Origin: Emticicia fluvialis
GTDB lineage: Bacteria > Bacteroidota > Bacteroidia > Cytophagales > Spirosomataceae
Assembly (NCBI RefSeq): GCF_024793945.1
Contig: NZ_JANUSD010000008.1
Location: 62,001 to 126,000, forward strand
Direction: 5' to 3'
DNA: 64,000 bases
Shown here: positions 36,748-46,535 of the stretch, one piece after another
Position numbering within the stretch: position 1 is the stretch's first letter
Layout of the letters: each line of letters starts with the position of its first letter
Made by a program: the position numbers and the translations under genes
Notes under the pieces: generated by a model
What the model was told of the DNA's origin: nothing
Seen by the model: only the letters and a program-made list of their open reading frames with translations
Database searches by the model: none

Positions 36748-36936
36748 TTAGTAAGCTAACCGTTGTTCAAGGAACAAACGAAGGTCGGAAGTTCTGTATC
36801 GAACCAGTCGTCCAACTCTAATAAAGTTCAGATTGTACCGTCCTGTACTTGCCCAGACGGCTAGGGTGTTAGGGGAAATACCCAGAAACTTTGCAGCTTC
36901 TTTGCGAGATAATAGTTTTCCTTCATTATCAGGCAT
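36748..36936 (-). CDS. Xis/AlpA-like HTH protein
   Basis: 62 residues. A helix-turn-helix/winged core fills the protein (LSRKEAAKFLGISPNTLAVW, then FIRVGRLVRYRTSDLRLFLE), matching HTH_17 excisionase-type proteins. AAGGA lies 9 bp before the ATG. It probably controls excision or expression of the neighbouring genes. It starts the leftward TOPRIM-radC set. Confidence 0.85.
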   Translation of the reverse strand: MPDNEGKLLSRKEAAKFLGISPNTLAVWASTGRYNLNFIRVGRLVRYRTSDLRLFLEQRLAY

Positions 36937-37221
36937 TTTACAGTCCTTCTGATTGCTTGTGTCATTGCAGAATCATTTCGATTGCTGTCATCTGGACTAT
37001 TTGTAATTGGATTCTTTGCAGGACTGAAATTCAGTTGATACATATAACGTCAGAAAACCTAAATGAAATAATTTACACACATTTGCATGAAATGCTGATG
37101 GATTAGGCTCCATATTTATTGATTTCACTAAACCTGATTACATGTCACACAAAATAGCCAATTCACATCATGAAGCACTTAAAAGAATAATCATTCCATT
37201 TTTAAAACACAGGAATGCAAC

Positions 37222-37443
37222 ATGCTTAATAATTTAGCTCAGTTAGAGAAGATGGACGGATTTATGCGATTGAGCCAGGTATTGAAAGTTATCCCTGTTT
37301 CAAGGGCAACGTGGTGGAATGGATGTAAAACGGGAAGGTTCCCGAAACCTTATAAGATTTGTCCACGTGTGACGGCATGGAAAATGAGTGATATACAGAA
37401 ATGCTTGGAGGAGATTTCTTCCTTTCAGTCAAAGAATCAATAA
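37222..37443 (+). CDS. alpA: AlpA-family regulator overlapping the integrase gene
   Basis: 73 residues. AlpA-type core: MRLSQVLKVIPVSRATWWNG, RFPKPYKICPRVTAWKMSDI. AlpA proteins activate or direct excision by P4-type integrases. An AGGA lies 8 bp before the ATG. The last 155 bp overlap the 3' end of the integrase gene on the other strand, so the two mRNAs are antisense to each other. A second start at Met11 is possible. Confidence 0.8.
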   Translation: MLNNLAQLEKMDGFMRLSQVLKVIPVSRATWWNGCKTGRFPKPYKICPRVTAWKMSDIQKCLEEISSFQSKNQ

Positions 37444-38605
37444 AATCAGCCCAATCCTGCATCATCTTAATTCTATCAGGAATAAATGTAGCCCGGTCGT
37501 AGGCCTGATTAACTTCACCCTTTGGTAGATGCGCCAATTGTCTATCTACCACTTCATGTCTGTAACCCAATTTCTCTTTCAAAATACTCATGGCCAATGA
37601 ACGGAATCCGTGCCCGGTCATTACTTTTTTGAAACCGAGTTTTGCAAGACCCTGCAAAATGGTGTTATTACTGATTCGGTCATTGCCATGCACAATACTT
37701 GGCAGAATATATCCTTTTGTCCCAAACGTATCAGCTAATTCATTTAATACGGATATTGTTTGTCGTGATAAAGGAACAAGGTGAGACTTTCTCATTTTCA
37801 TTCGCTCTGGTGGGATATTCCATGTGCCTGCTTTCAAATCAAACTCATCCCACCGAGCATCTATTAATTCGATTGTCCGTACAAATGTTAGCAGTAAGAG
37901 TTTCATTCCCAAAATTGTCTGTTTATACAGGCGCGGTTCGTTACGGTCTATTGCTTCAAGTAATAAATTCAATTTATCTGGTTCAATAGATGCAAAGTGC
38001 TTTTTCTTATATTTTTTCACAGCACCTTTCAAATCTGGTGTAAAATCCCGTGAGGCTCTTCCGGTTATTACTGCATATCTTAAAATTTGTCCGATGATTT
38101 GAACAATTCTTTTGGCCAGGTGAAGTGCCTCCCGTTCTTCCATTTTTTGCAGACACAGTAAAACATCCTGAATTGAAACTATGCTTATAGGTTTCTGCCC
38201 AATAAAGGGGAATACATTTCTTTGCAATCGGCGAAGTATATCTCTAGCATAATTAGCAGACCAGGTACTGTAATTGCGTTTATGCCATTCTAGTGCCACC
38301 AATTCAAAAGTTTGGGCATATTCAAGCTGTTTAAGTTTTTTGTCTTCCTGTTTTTTTTGTGCAGGGTCAACGCCATTCAAAATGTTATTCTTTGCTTCTT
38401 CATGGTTAATGCGTGCCTGTAATAATGAGACATTTGGATATCTTCCAATGGTCAACAGCTTTTCTTTTCCATAAAACTTATATTTGAAACGCCAGATTTT
38501 TGTTCCTGTAGGTGTTACTTCAAGAAATAATCCACCGCTATCAAACAATTTATACGTCTTTAATGATGATTTAGCGATTCGGCAGTCCAGATCAGACAGG
38601 GGCAT
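37289..38605 (-). CDS. int: P4-type tyrosine integrase (DUF4102 arm-binding domain)
   Basis: 438 residues from ATG 38605, chosen for AGGGAGG upstream; the open frame extends further. N-terminal DUF4102 domain (LKTYKLFDSGGLFLEV, IWRFKYKFYGKEKLLTIGRY), core-binding domain, then catalytic residues: Arg in FVRTIEL, HGFR in GHGFRSLAM, His in RQLAHL, Tyr in NQAYDRA. This family is typical of proteobacterial islands and enters tRNA or other gene ends. A likely attP lies just upstream. The C-terminal 40 residues beyond the catalytic domain overlap alpA. Confidence 0.93.
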   Translation of the reverse strand: MPLSDLDCRIAKSSLKTYKLFDSGGLFLEVTPTGTKIWRFKYKFYGKEKLLTIGRYPNVSLLQARINHEEAKNNILNGVDPAQKKQEDKKLKQLEYAQTFELVALEWHKRNYSTWSANYARDILRRLQRNVFPFIGQKPISIVSIQDVLLCLQKMEEREALHLAKRIVQIIGQILRYAVITGRASRDFTPDLKGAVKKYKKKHFASIEPDKLNLLLEAIDRNEPRLYKQTILGMKLLLLTFVRTIELIDARWDEFDLKAGTWNIPPERMKMRKSHLVPLSRQTISVLNELADTFGTKGYILPSIVHGNDRISNNTILQGLAKLGFKKVMTGHGFRSLAMSILKEKLGYRHEVVDRQLAHLPKGEVNQAYDRATFIPDRIKMMQDWADFIDSLTERKKSPPSISVYHSFSMPSHVDKSYKVSGTFPFYIHSTTLPLKQG

Positions 38606-38616
38606 TACAACCTCCC

Positions 38617-38885
38617 TTTGGGGTATTTCTTTTGGGACATGAAAAAATACCCCAAAATCTACCCTCAAAATGAGTTGGATTTACCAAGTTTATCTTGCAT
38701 CTATTTTGGTATAAGAACAGAATAAGCCAGCAAAAGCAGTGGCTTATTAGACTGTATTGGATGAGATTGGATAAAATCATGGAGCGGGTGAAGGGATTGG
38801 AGTTGAGTGGATAAATGGTTGTTGTGAAAGTGCTTTTTTCCAAGAAGATTTGAAAATACCCCAAAAAATACCCTATAACACTTGA
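38617..38885. other. Candidate intact attP of the P4-type integrase
   Basis: An exact 14-bp repeat AAAATACCCCAAAA at 38644-38657 and 38853-38866, plus TTTGGGGTATTT on the opposite strand at 38617-38628, looks like arm-type sites. Between them 38780-38798 reads, on the minus strand, ATCCCTTCACCCGCTCCA, identical to the 3' end with CCA of a proteobacterial-type tRNA-Gly. Arms on both sides of the core mean this is an uncut attP. Confidence 0.65.
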
Positions 38886-38978
38886 GTACTAAATGAAGCA
38901 CTACTTAATTATATGATTATCGCTTGAATTTTACAAGATAAAATCAGTTCCAGATTCTAATTGTTAAAATTGGTTTTC

Positions 38979-39707
38979 TCAATAAGTCCAGTCCCCATGA
39001 CTGACTGGAAAACGATTTAGTTCTTCCTTATAGAATCTCCATTGAGGCATGAAACTATCCATCAATGTTAAAAAGCGGTCATTATGATGGCGTTCCAATA
39101 AATGGATAAGTTCATGAACCACGATATATTCTAAACAGATAACAGGTTTTTTGGCTAACTCCAGATTTATCCAGATTCTTTTTTGCTCAATATTGCAGGT
39201 TCCCCATTTGGTTTTCATTTGTTTAACCTGCCAATCGTTTACCGTAACCCCAATACGGTTTTGCCATTTATCAATAATACCTGGAACAAGTTTCTTTAGT
39301 TCTGTCCGATACCACTCATTGATGGTTTCCTGTCGATGCGAGGTGGTGCTGTTTGGTCTTATATACAGGTCTAAATAAGTCTTAGTTTTTAATAAAACCT
39401 TCGGTGCTTCATTTTGCTCTGTTATGCGTAGCAAGTACCGTTTACCCAGAAAGTAGTGGCTCTCTCGTTCTTTATATTGTCGTGGGGGTTGTCTGTCTTG
39501 TGCTTCAAAATTGCGTTGGTTCTTTTTAATCCAGCTTAATTTTGAAATGGCAAAAAGTCTTACGCCCTCATCGTTTATACGCAAAGGTGCTGCAATACGC
39601 ACCCTGCCGGTTGGTGGATAAACTGCCAGGTGCATGTGCTTGATGTTTTTACGGATAATATCAATAGATATTTCAGGAGTGATATTTAAAACTTTTGTTT
39701 CTTCCAT
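38979..39707 (-). CDS. YgjP/DUF45-type metallopeptidase of the type I R-M operon
   Basis: 242 residues from ATG 39707 (a GTG at 39713 overlaps the hsdR stop). The zincin motif is YIVVHELIHLLERHHNDRF near residue 195, with WGTC before it (MKTKWGTCNIEQKRIWINLE), matching the M48-like DUF45 family. These small peptidases are often the last gene of type I restriction operons; their role there is not known. Coupled to hsdR. Confidence 0.88.
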   Translation of the reverse strand: MEETKVLNITPEISIDIIRKNIKHMHLAVYPPTGRVRIAAPLRINDEGVRLFAISKLSWIKKNQRNFEAQDRQPPRQYKERESHYFLGKRYLLRITEQNEAPKVLLKTKTYLDLYIRPNSTTSHRQETINEWYRTELKKLVPGIIDKWQNRIGVTVNDWQVKQMKTKWGTCNIEQKRIWINLELAKKPVICLEYIVVHELIHLLERHHNDRFLTLMDSFMPQWRFYKEELNRFPVSHGDWTY

Positions 39708-39709
39708 TA

Positions 39710-42700
39710 TCACTTATATCCGTGCTGTTGTTTAATGATTTCAAAAATTAGGTCTAATTTTTCTGATTTCCCAAACTCTTCCAATACAGGCTTAACAACT
39801 CTATTCTTTAAATGTTTTTCTTTTGATAGCGTACCTTCCCAATCATCATGTTTGCCTTCAATAATGGCACTATCCAAGCCAAGCGTTAGTAGTTCGTCCT
39901 TGTCCAGATTATCATATAACGCTCTTTTGGCTTGTGTATTTATACTTATCGGATATTCCCGACTTGTTTCAGGTTTTTTCACTTTTACAGCTAAATCAAC
40001 TATGCTTTTCAAATAGGTTTCATATTCTGTGGCTTCTTCATTTCTTAACTGGATTAGTTCGTTTAACAAAGTACTCATTTTCTCATAATAGATGGGGTTG
40101 GTCGGGGTTTCTTCTATTATTACCTTTCGTAAGTTATTTTCAATGGTTTCTGCCATTGCTTCTTTGTTCTTCCTGATGTTATCAGGTAATTTATCCAAGG
40201 CACTTTCGCCATCTTTTACCAGGAGTTCTACCAGACTAAAATCATCAAAAGAGGAAACTTTTTTGCTTTCTTCTGCACCTATATAGCTGTCAATCAGGTG
40301 TCGCATAGCCGGTTCATATTGTTTCAAATCGACCCAGTCGCCGCTAGCCAACTGAATTTCCTCGCGAACACTCTCAAAATGCTGTAAATCCTTTTTAATA
40401 GAGGCTATTTCAGCAGTATTATAACCTGCTTCTAACATTTCATCCGCAATGTTAGCATATGCCCGAATCAAAGAAATTACAGCTTTGTATAAAGCTACCC
40501 GCTTAGGTTCGGTGTCTTTCAGGTCTTCTTTTATTTGGGTATTACCACAGAAGTAAGCAATGTAATCTTTTGTTTCTTTAGGTGGTGCTACCGGTTCACA
40601 AAGTGCTTTAATGATTTCTAGGGCATCATCAAGGCGTTCTTTGCCTTTAGTCAATCGGTCGCTTAATAAGCCTTTCACATCTTCCTTATCGTAATCTTCA
40701 AAGGCTTTTGAAGTAAAGTCGTTATAGGCATTTTCAAGACTGCCGAATAAATCTTTGTAGTCAACGATATAGCCGTATTCTTTATCCTCCCCATCCAGGC
40801 GATTTACCCGACAAATAGCCTGGAATAAGCCGTGGTCTCTCATACTTTTATCAATATAGAGATAGGTAGCACTTGGGGCATCAAAACCTGTCAATAGTTT
40901 GTCCACTACTATCAGGAGTTTCATTTGTGCAGGTTCATCTATGAATCGCTTTTTTGCATCATCTTCAAAATCTTCCGGTGTTTTGCCGTTGAGCATTCTT
41001 TGATAAATCTCATACTGCATTATCTTTTCAGTATAATTTTCACCTTCGCCTTTAATATTGGTATGCGTAGGGGCAAAAGAGGTAATAATGGCGCACCTAG
41101 TAAAACCACTCTCCTGAAATAACTGATAATAACGACAGGCATTGTATATGCTGTCTGAAACCAAAATGGCGTTTCCTCGTCCGTTTTGTAACCTTTCCCT
41201 GGTCTCCATGTCTAAAAGAATATCCGCAACAATTTTTTGAAGGCGACCAACGGAGCTGAAAACCTTTTTCAGAGTTCCCCATTTTTGCTTGAGTTCAATT
41301 TTGGCAAATTCAGTTAATCCTTTTGTTTTGCTTTCAAACCATGCATCAATTTTGTCTAATGAGGTAATCTTTTGCTCTATATCTCTTGCTTCATAGCGTA
41401 AATCCAGCACCACACCATCTTTTACAGCTTCATCAAATTTGTAAGTGTGAATGTACTTGCCAAAAATTTCGATGCTTTTTTGCTTATCGGCTTTCATTAG
41501 GGGTGTTCCCGTAAAACCAATAAATAGGGCATTTTCGCCCAGTAGTTGGCGCATGGCTTTGTTTAAGTCTCCGCTTTGGGTTCGGTGACATTCATCTACA
41601 AATACATAGAAATCGCCTTTGGGTTTGAAATCTTTAGGTAAACTGTTTTTTAATTCAGCCAAATAGTTATCGTAATCAGAGGCGCGGCCTTCTTCCTTGT
41701 TCCCGAACTTATGGATGAGGGAACACAAAAGCCAGGGTGCGGTAGCATTTAATTTTTCAATGAGGTCAGCACCGCTTTTGGTTCTTACTATCTGTTCATC
41801 AACCCCTTTGAAAACCTTTTCAATTTGTTTATCCAACTCGTCACGGTCGGTTATGATTAGCACCCGTGCATTGGGGTTGTATTCTCTTATCCATTTGGTG
41901 AGCCAAACCATTGTTAAGCTCTTACCGCTACCCTGTGTATGCCAGATAATGCCTCCCTCTTTTTGGCGAATGCTTTCCTGGGCTGCTTTTAAACCAAAGT
42001 ATTGATTGGGGCGGCAAAGCTTCTTTTGCCCTCTGTCATATACCACAAAATCGTGCATCAGTTCGAGCAAACGTTCTTTGCCCAACATTTCAATGATATT
42101 CTTATCTAATAGATTATCAGCTTTGTCTGCTATTTCCCTGATAGGTTGGGTAAGTGACAAAAGATAAGTGTCATTCGGATTAAAGTCTTCATTGATTTCC
42201 TTCCATTTAAGATAATATTTTTCAGGCGTATCAATGGCAGCGTATCTTAGACCTTCTACATTCTGGCCGGCCATGACAATCTGAATCGTTGTGTAAAAGG
42301 GTTTTATAAAAAGATGTTTTTGGTTGTCGTTATTCTGCCGGATACCTTCTGAAACGGAAACCGTACTACGCTTCAATTCTAAAACGCCAATGGCAATGCC
42401 ATTGATGTAAATGACAATGTCAGGGCGTTTATTGTACTGCCCTTTGATAGTTACTTCTTCGGCAATGGCAAAATCATTGTTGAGCGGATTCTTCCAGTCA
42501 ATCAGATAAACGGTTTCTTTGTTTTGTCCGGTTTCTTCTTTTACATTAATGCCATAGCGGAGAGCGACGTAAACATTTTTATTGGCCTGGTACAGGTCGT
42601 CATTAGTGTTGATGGTTACTATCTTTTTAAATTCAAACAGGGCTTTGCTAATAAGTGCCGGACTATACCCTTGCTTGGTTAAATGTGCTTTCAGTAAAGT

Positions 42701-42826
42701 TTCATCAACATTACTATTGACTTCCTCCTTTTCTAAATTGCCCAGATAGCGGTAGTTCAGTTGTTGCTGAAACAAGGCAACAATGCGGTTTTGGGTAGCA
42801 CGTTCTATTTGTCCGACTTTGCTCAT
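39710..42826 (-). CDS. hsdR: Type I restriction endonuclease subunit R
   Basis: 1038 residues. N-terminal PD-(D/E)xK nuclease with PDIVIYINGIAIGVLELKR near residue 135. SF2 translocase: Walker A HTQGSGKSLTM near 300, motif II DECHRTQ near 415, motif III FTGTPLM. A C-terminal helical HsdM-contact region follows. It translocates and cuts unmodified DNA when joined with HsdM and HsdS. It starts with a 4-bp ATGA overlap with hsdS. Confidence 0.95.
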   Translation of the reverse strand: MSKVGQIERATQNRIVALFQQQLNYRYLGNLEKEEVNSNVDETLLKAHLTKQGYSPALISKALFEFKKIVTINTNDDLYQANKNVYVALRYGINVKEETGQNKETVYLIDWKNPLNNDFAIAEEVTIKGQYNKRPDIVIYINGIAIGVLELKRSTVSVSEGIRQNNDNQKHLFIKPFYTTIQIVMAGQNVEGLRYAAIDTPEKYYLKWKEINEDFNPNDTYLLSLTQPIREIADKADNLLDKNIIEMLGKERLLELMHDFVVYDRGQKKLCRPNQYFGLKAAQESIRQKEGGIIWHTQGSGKSLTMVWLTKWIREYNPNARVLIITDRDELDKQIEKVFKGVDEQIVRTKSGADLIEKLNATAPWLLCSLIHKFGNKEEGRASDYDNYLAELKNSLPKDFKPKGDFYVFVDECHRTQSGDLNKAMRQLLGENALFIGFTGTPLMKADKQKSIEIFGKYIHTYKFDEAVKDGVVLDLRYEARDIEQKITSLDKIDAWFESKTKGLTEFAKIELKQKWGTLKKVFSSVGRLQKIVADILLDMETRERLQNGRGNAILVSDSIYNACRYYQLFQESGFTRCAIITSFAPTHTNIKGEGENYTEKIMQYEIYQRMLNGKTPEDFEDDAKKRFIDEPAQMKLLIVVDKLLTGFDAPSATYLYIDKSMRDHGLFQAICRVNRLDGEDKEYGYIVDYKDLFGSLENAYNDFTSKAFEDYDKEDVKGLLSDRLTKGKERLDDALEIIKALCEPVAPPKETKDYIAYFCGNTQIKEDLKDTEPKRVALYKAVISLIRAYANIADEMLEAGYNTAEIASIKKDLQHFESVREEIQLASGDWVDLKQYEPAMRHLIDSYIGAEESKKVSSFDDFSLVELLVKDGESALDKLPDNIRKNKEAMAETIENNLRKVIIEETPTNPIYYEKMSTLLNELIQLRNEEATEYETYLKSIVDLAVKVKKPETSREYPISINTQAKRALYDNLDKDELLTLGLDSAIIEGKHDDWEGTLSKEKHLKNRVVKPVLEEFGKSEKLDLIFEIIKQQHGYK

Positions 42827-44082
42827 ATCAATCTTATTTTTCCGGTTAAAAGGTTTTGCATCATTCCTAATTTAACTTTTCTGTATTTCTCTAATTTGGC
42901 TTCTAAAGCTGTTATTTCATTATCCATATCAGAGAGGATGGTGGCAATGCGGATTTGTTCTTCAAGGGGCGGTACTGGTATTTGGACGGTTTTAAGATTG
43001 TTTTTTGAAACGCCATATACTTTTAAGCCAGTTGCAAGTCTATCAAATTGTTCCTTTACATTTTTACAAGAATGTATATAACCTCGAAATCCATTTGTAA
43101 AAACACTTGTATTATCTCTCAATAAAAATGTATGCAAGCCGGAAATAATTTTCATAGCTCCGACATTTCTAACTTCTATACTTTTACCAATTCCATTATA
43201 ATCTTCTGAGGCATCAGCCATAATTAAATCACCTTCTTTTATAAATGGATAATTTTTTAGCAGCTCATTTTTTATTGTTGGTAAGGTGAAATTTTGAACA
43301 TTTAAGAATGAATCCCATTTAGTGTGAATGTCTCCATAATGGATATATTTTACATTTCCTGATTCAGTTAATTCAGCTCTTGAATAGGTTGCGGTTGGTA
43401 AAAAGGTAAATACCTCTCCATAAGTCTTTACTTCCCAACCCTCTTTAGGATGCAGCAATTTTTGCATTACTCCTTGCTTAATATTACGTTTTTTAGCAAT
43501 GAGTTTTTCTAAACTACTTATCAGTGCATCAGCTTCTGATAGGGCGGAGGCTATGGCAGTTTGTTCGGCTTTGGTGGGCGGAAAAGGAGCCTTTATTAGA
43601 CTAATTAATCTGGTGTTTAGGTTTGGTTGGCCATTACCTGTCGCCACTACTTCACGTAAATATTTAATTTTAGTATTTAAGAAATGTACTAAATATTCTT
43701 TACTGACATTGCTATTGAAATTTTGAAGTGCTGCAATTCCGTCATTAGCACAACATTTAACTCCTAAAATTTTTGCAACACCTAATGTTGCCCCACTATT
43801 TGCTATAATTATTGTGTCTTTTTCTAATATCCTGCTGTATTGTGAACCCTCCTCAGTAAGTTTGCTTTCAGTATTATTAACGTAAATTTGAGATACTGGA
43901 ATGTTTGTTAAGGCAGCTACGGTAAGCCAAGGAATAAAATTTCCATTGAAATATCTTGGGTCTCCGGCCGGTCTTGGAGAGCCTCCTCTGACAGATGTTG
44001 AAATTTCTCCAATAGTTTTCACTTCCCAATCCTCAGGAAAAACCCCTACTTCTGTATTTTTATAACCCGCGCTTAGTTCCAT
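42823..44082 (-). CDS. hsdS: Type I restriction specificity subunit S
   Basis: 419 residues from ATG 44082, chosen because it overlaps the hsdM stop by 10 bp and opens with a normal TRD start (GYKNTEVGVFPEDWEVKTIG). Two target-recognition domains are separated by coiled-coil conserved regions (ADALISSLEKLIAKKRNIKQ and DNEITALEAKLEKYRKVKLG). It dictates the DNA target for both methylation and cleavage. The target sequence cannot be inferred. Confidence 0.93.
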   Translation of the reverse strand: MELSAGYKNTEVGVFPEDWEVKTIGEISTSVRGGSPRPAGDPRYFNGNFIPWLTVAALTNIPVSQIYVNNTESKLTEEGSQYSRILEKDTIIIANSGATLGVAKILGVKCCANDGIAALQNFNSNVSKEYLVHFLNTKIKYLREVVATGNGQPNLNTRLISLIKAPFPPTKAEQTAIASALSEADALISSLEKLIAKKRNIKQGVMQKLLHPKEGWEVKTYGEVFTFLPTATYSRAELTESGNVKYIHYGDIHTKWDSFLNVQNFTLPTIKNELLKNYPFIKEGDLIMADASEDYNGIGKSIEVRNVGAMKIISGLHTFLLRDNTSVFTNGFRGYIHSCKNVKEQFDRLATGLKVYGVSKNNLKTVQIPVPPLEEQIRIATILSDMDNEITALEAKLEKYRKVKLGMMQNLLTGKIRLI

Positions 44083-46535
44083 ACAAATCCCATTTCTTGA
44101 AGGTGAGCAATTACTTTTTCTTCCAATTCTACTACAACTTTGGTTTGTTGAGGTAATGGCATTTCGTAACGTTCTGCCAATTCTTTTATCCTTTGGGTGA
44201 GGCGTTGACTTATACGTTCCATCTCTGTTTTTATACTTCGCTCTATATTTGCCATCCACTTATCATCTACTACCAATTGTTTTATTTCTACTTCAGTCAA
44301 TGATTTGTAGCGTTCAATCACCTTAATATCTAATGCAGTTGTGTCTTCTTTGAGTTTTTTGTTCAGTTCTGACTGGTCATCAACCAGTTTTAGGTATTTT
44401 TTTAAAACCTGCAATTCTTCGGCATTTTCGGCTTGGGATTTTGAGTTATCAATGGCTTTCAAACGCTTTTGAATGTTAGCTTTGTTTACTTTGTCAAATT
44501 CTGCAAAATATCCCTCTTCGGTATTATGTTCTTCTTCTAATTCAGCAAGTTGCGTGGCAATGGTCTCCTTATCAGCTTCCAGTTTTTCAATTGCTTTTTT
44601 CTCATTAAAAAAATAACGGTCAATTACTAAGGACTTTGGCACAAGATCACAATCCCAACCTTTATCGGTTGTTTTGTCTGTGTTTTTGTTTTTGACTAAA
44701 ATCCGATAAGGTTCAGCTTTCCACCCATCTGTTGCAATCAAATAACAATCATCCTGCATTACTTCATTCCAAAAGTTCATCAAATGCTGATAAACATCGT
44801 ATTTATCAATTAATGCTTTATCTGTGTAGGTAGTAAGTATATCCTCTGAAATACGTTGAATTGTTTGCTTAGGTTTGGTTCCAATTGTTAGGCCTTTTAA
44901 GAGCTTTGTATTTCGGATTTTCCAATCGGCAAATAATGCGTCCATTTCTTCACTAAAACTTACAAATTCGGGGTGATTAAAAATAGTTTGCTTGATTTGC
45001 TCTTTGCTTATTTTCAATTGGCTGTAATTCGGTCTGCTGCATGCAGCAAACAATTCAGTTTTTAAAGTCTTGTACACTTCCCAATACTGGTTCAATGCTT
45101 CAATATCAGCATTCGGAATGCCGCCTAATAGATGCGCTTCTATGTCCTGAATATCTTCCGCCACCTGGCTATCAATGTACCGTGGTATATTTAGGTTAAA
45201 ATCATTCTTAGGGTCGCTGATTTCTTCTACACTCACCAAACGGCTATATTTTGGCACATCAGTTTGTTTGTTAAAAATATCCACAATTTTGTGAATATCC
45301 TGCTCACGCAAGCGGTTTTTATTACCATCTTTTATAAAGCCTTTGCTGGCATCAATCATAAAGATATGTTTGCGTTCACTTGCGCCTTCTTTGTCTAATA
45401 CAATTATACAGGCCGGAATACCTGTGCCATAAAACAAATTGGCAGGTAGGCCGATAATGCCCTTGATGTACCCTCTTTCAATAAGGCTTCGGCGTATCTC
45501 TGCTTCTGCATTTCCCCTGAACAATACTCCATGCGGTAGAATACAAGCTCCTTTACCAGTACTTTTTAGAGATTTGAGGATGTGTAAAAGGAACGCATAA
45601 TCTCCGTTTTTTTCTGGGGGCGTTCTATAGACTGTCTTACCTGTTTTTTTACTTTCAATCTCATCCTTTTCAAAGCGTCCATAGATATCGTCTTGTGGAT
45701 TAAATCCAGTTGCCCAGTTTTTGGACGAGAAAGGAGGATTGGCTACCACAAAGTCAAAGGTTTTCAGATAACCGTTACTGTCTTTAAAAAACGGGTCTGA
45801 AAGCGTGCTTTGCCCTCTGTGAATTTGTATGGCTTCTTGTCCATGTAAAATCATATTCATGCGAGCAAGCGCAGCCGTTGCTACATCTTTTTCTTGCCCA
45901 TAAATAGTGCCTTTCCCATCAGCCTCATCTACGGCTTTTAGAAGCAACGAACCCGACCCACAGGTGGGGTCGTAGAAAGTCGTTTTATTAGTAGCATGAT
46001 GAATATTAAGCACTTTTGCCATTACGCGGCTTACCTCGCTTGGCGTATAAAACTGCCCTTTACTTTTCCCGCTTTCAGTTGCAAACTTTTTCATCAGATA
46101 CTCAAAAGCATCCCCTAAAATATCATCTCCATCGGCACGATTTTTACTAAAATCAAGGGCAGGGTTCTCAAAAATAGTGATAAGATTAGTGAGCCTATCG
46201 ACCATTTCTTTACCCTTGCCTAATTTGTCGTCATCGGCAAAGTCAGCTACATCAATCACTCCCTTCAAATCATTTGCACCGGCTAATTCTCCAATAATAA
46301 TATTAATTTGGTTGCCAATATCTTTGTTGCCCTTTAGGGCTTGCATATCTTTAAAACTACCGCCTTTGGGTACTTCAATAATGGCATCTGTATCACCAGC
46401 ATATTTGTCTGAAACATATTTTACGAATAATAAAACCAATATATAGTCCTTATATTGACTTGGGTCCATTCCCCCTCTTAGCTCATCGCAACTTGCCCAA
46501 AGAGAACTGTATAACTCTGATTTCTTGATTGCCAT
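44073..46535 (-). CDS. hsdM: Type I restriction methyltransferase subunit M, long form
   Basis: 820 residues, longer than the usual 500. The N-terminal helical domain (SSLWASCDELRGGMDPSQYK) and the methylase core (SAM motif YDPTCGSGSLLLKAVDE near residue 190; motif IV VANPPFSSKNW near 268) are intact. A C-terminal extension with coiled coil (about 640-780) resembles the extended HsdM proteins that come with DUF45 peptidases. It methylates adenine. First gene of the leftward operon hsdM-hsdS-hsdR-DUF45. Confidence 0.94.
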   Translation of the reverse strand: MAIKKSELYSSLWASCDELRGGMDPSQYKDYILVLLFVKYVSDKYAGDTDAIIEVPKGGSFKDMQALKGNKDIGNQINIIIGELAGANDLKGVIDVADFADDDKLGKGKEMVDRLTNLITIFENPALDFSKNRADGDDILGDAFEYLMKKFATESGKSKGQFYTPSEVSRVMAKVLNIHHATNKTTFYDPTCGSGSLLLKAVDEADGKGTIYGQEKDVATAALARMNMILHGQEAIQIHRGQSTLSDPFFKDSNGYLKTFDFVVANPPFSSKNWATGFNPQDDIYGRFEKDEIESKKTGKTVYRTPPEKNGDYAFLLHILKSLKSTGKGACILPHGVLFRGNAEAEIRRSLIERGYIKGIIGLPANLFYGTGIPACIIVLDKEGASERKHIFMIDASKGFIKDGNKNRLREQDIHKIVDIFNKQTDVPKYSRLVSVEEISDPKNDFNLNIPRYIDSQVAEDIQDIEAHLLGGIPNADIEALNQYWEVYKTLKTELFAACSRPNYSQLKISKEQIKQTIFNHPEFVSFSEEMDALFADWKIRNTKLLKGLTIGTKPKQTIQRISEDILTTYTDKALIDKYDVYQHLMNFWNEVMQDDCYLIATDGWKAEPYRILVKNKNTDKTTDKGWDCDLVPKSLVIDRYFFNEKKAIEKLEADKETIATQLAELEEEHNTEEGYFAEFDKVNKANIQKRLKAIDNSKSQAENAEELQVLKKYLKLVDDQSELNKKLKEDTTALDIKVIERYKSLTEVEIKQLVVDDKWMANIERSIKTEMERISQRLTQRIKELAERYEMPLPQQTKVVVELEEKVIAHLQEMGFVWN

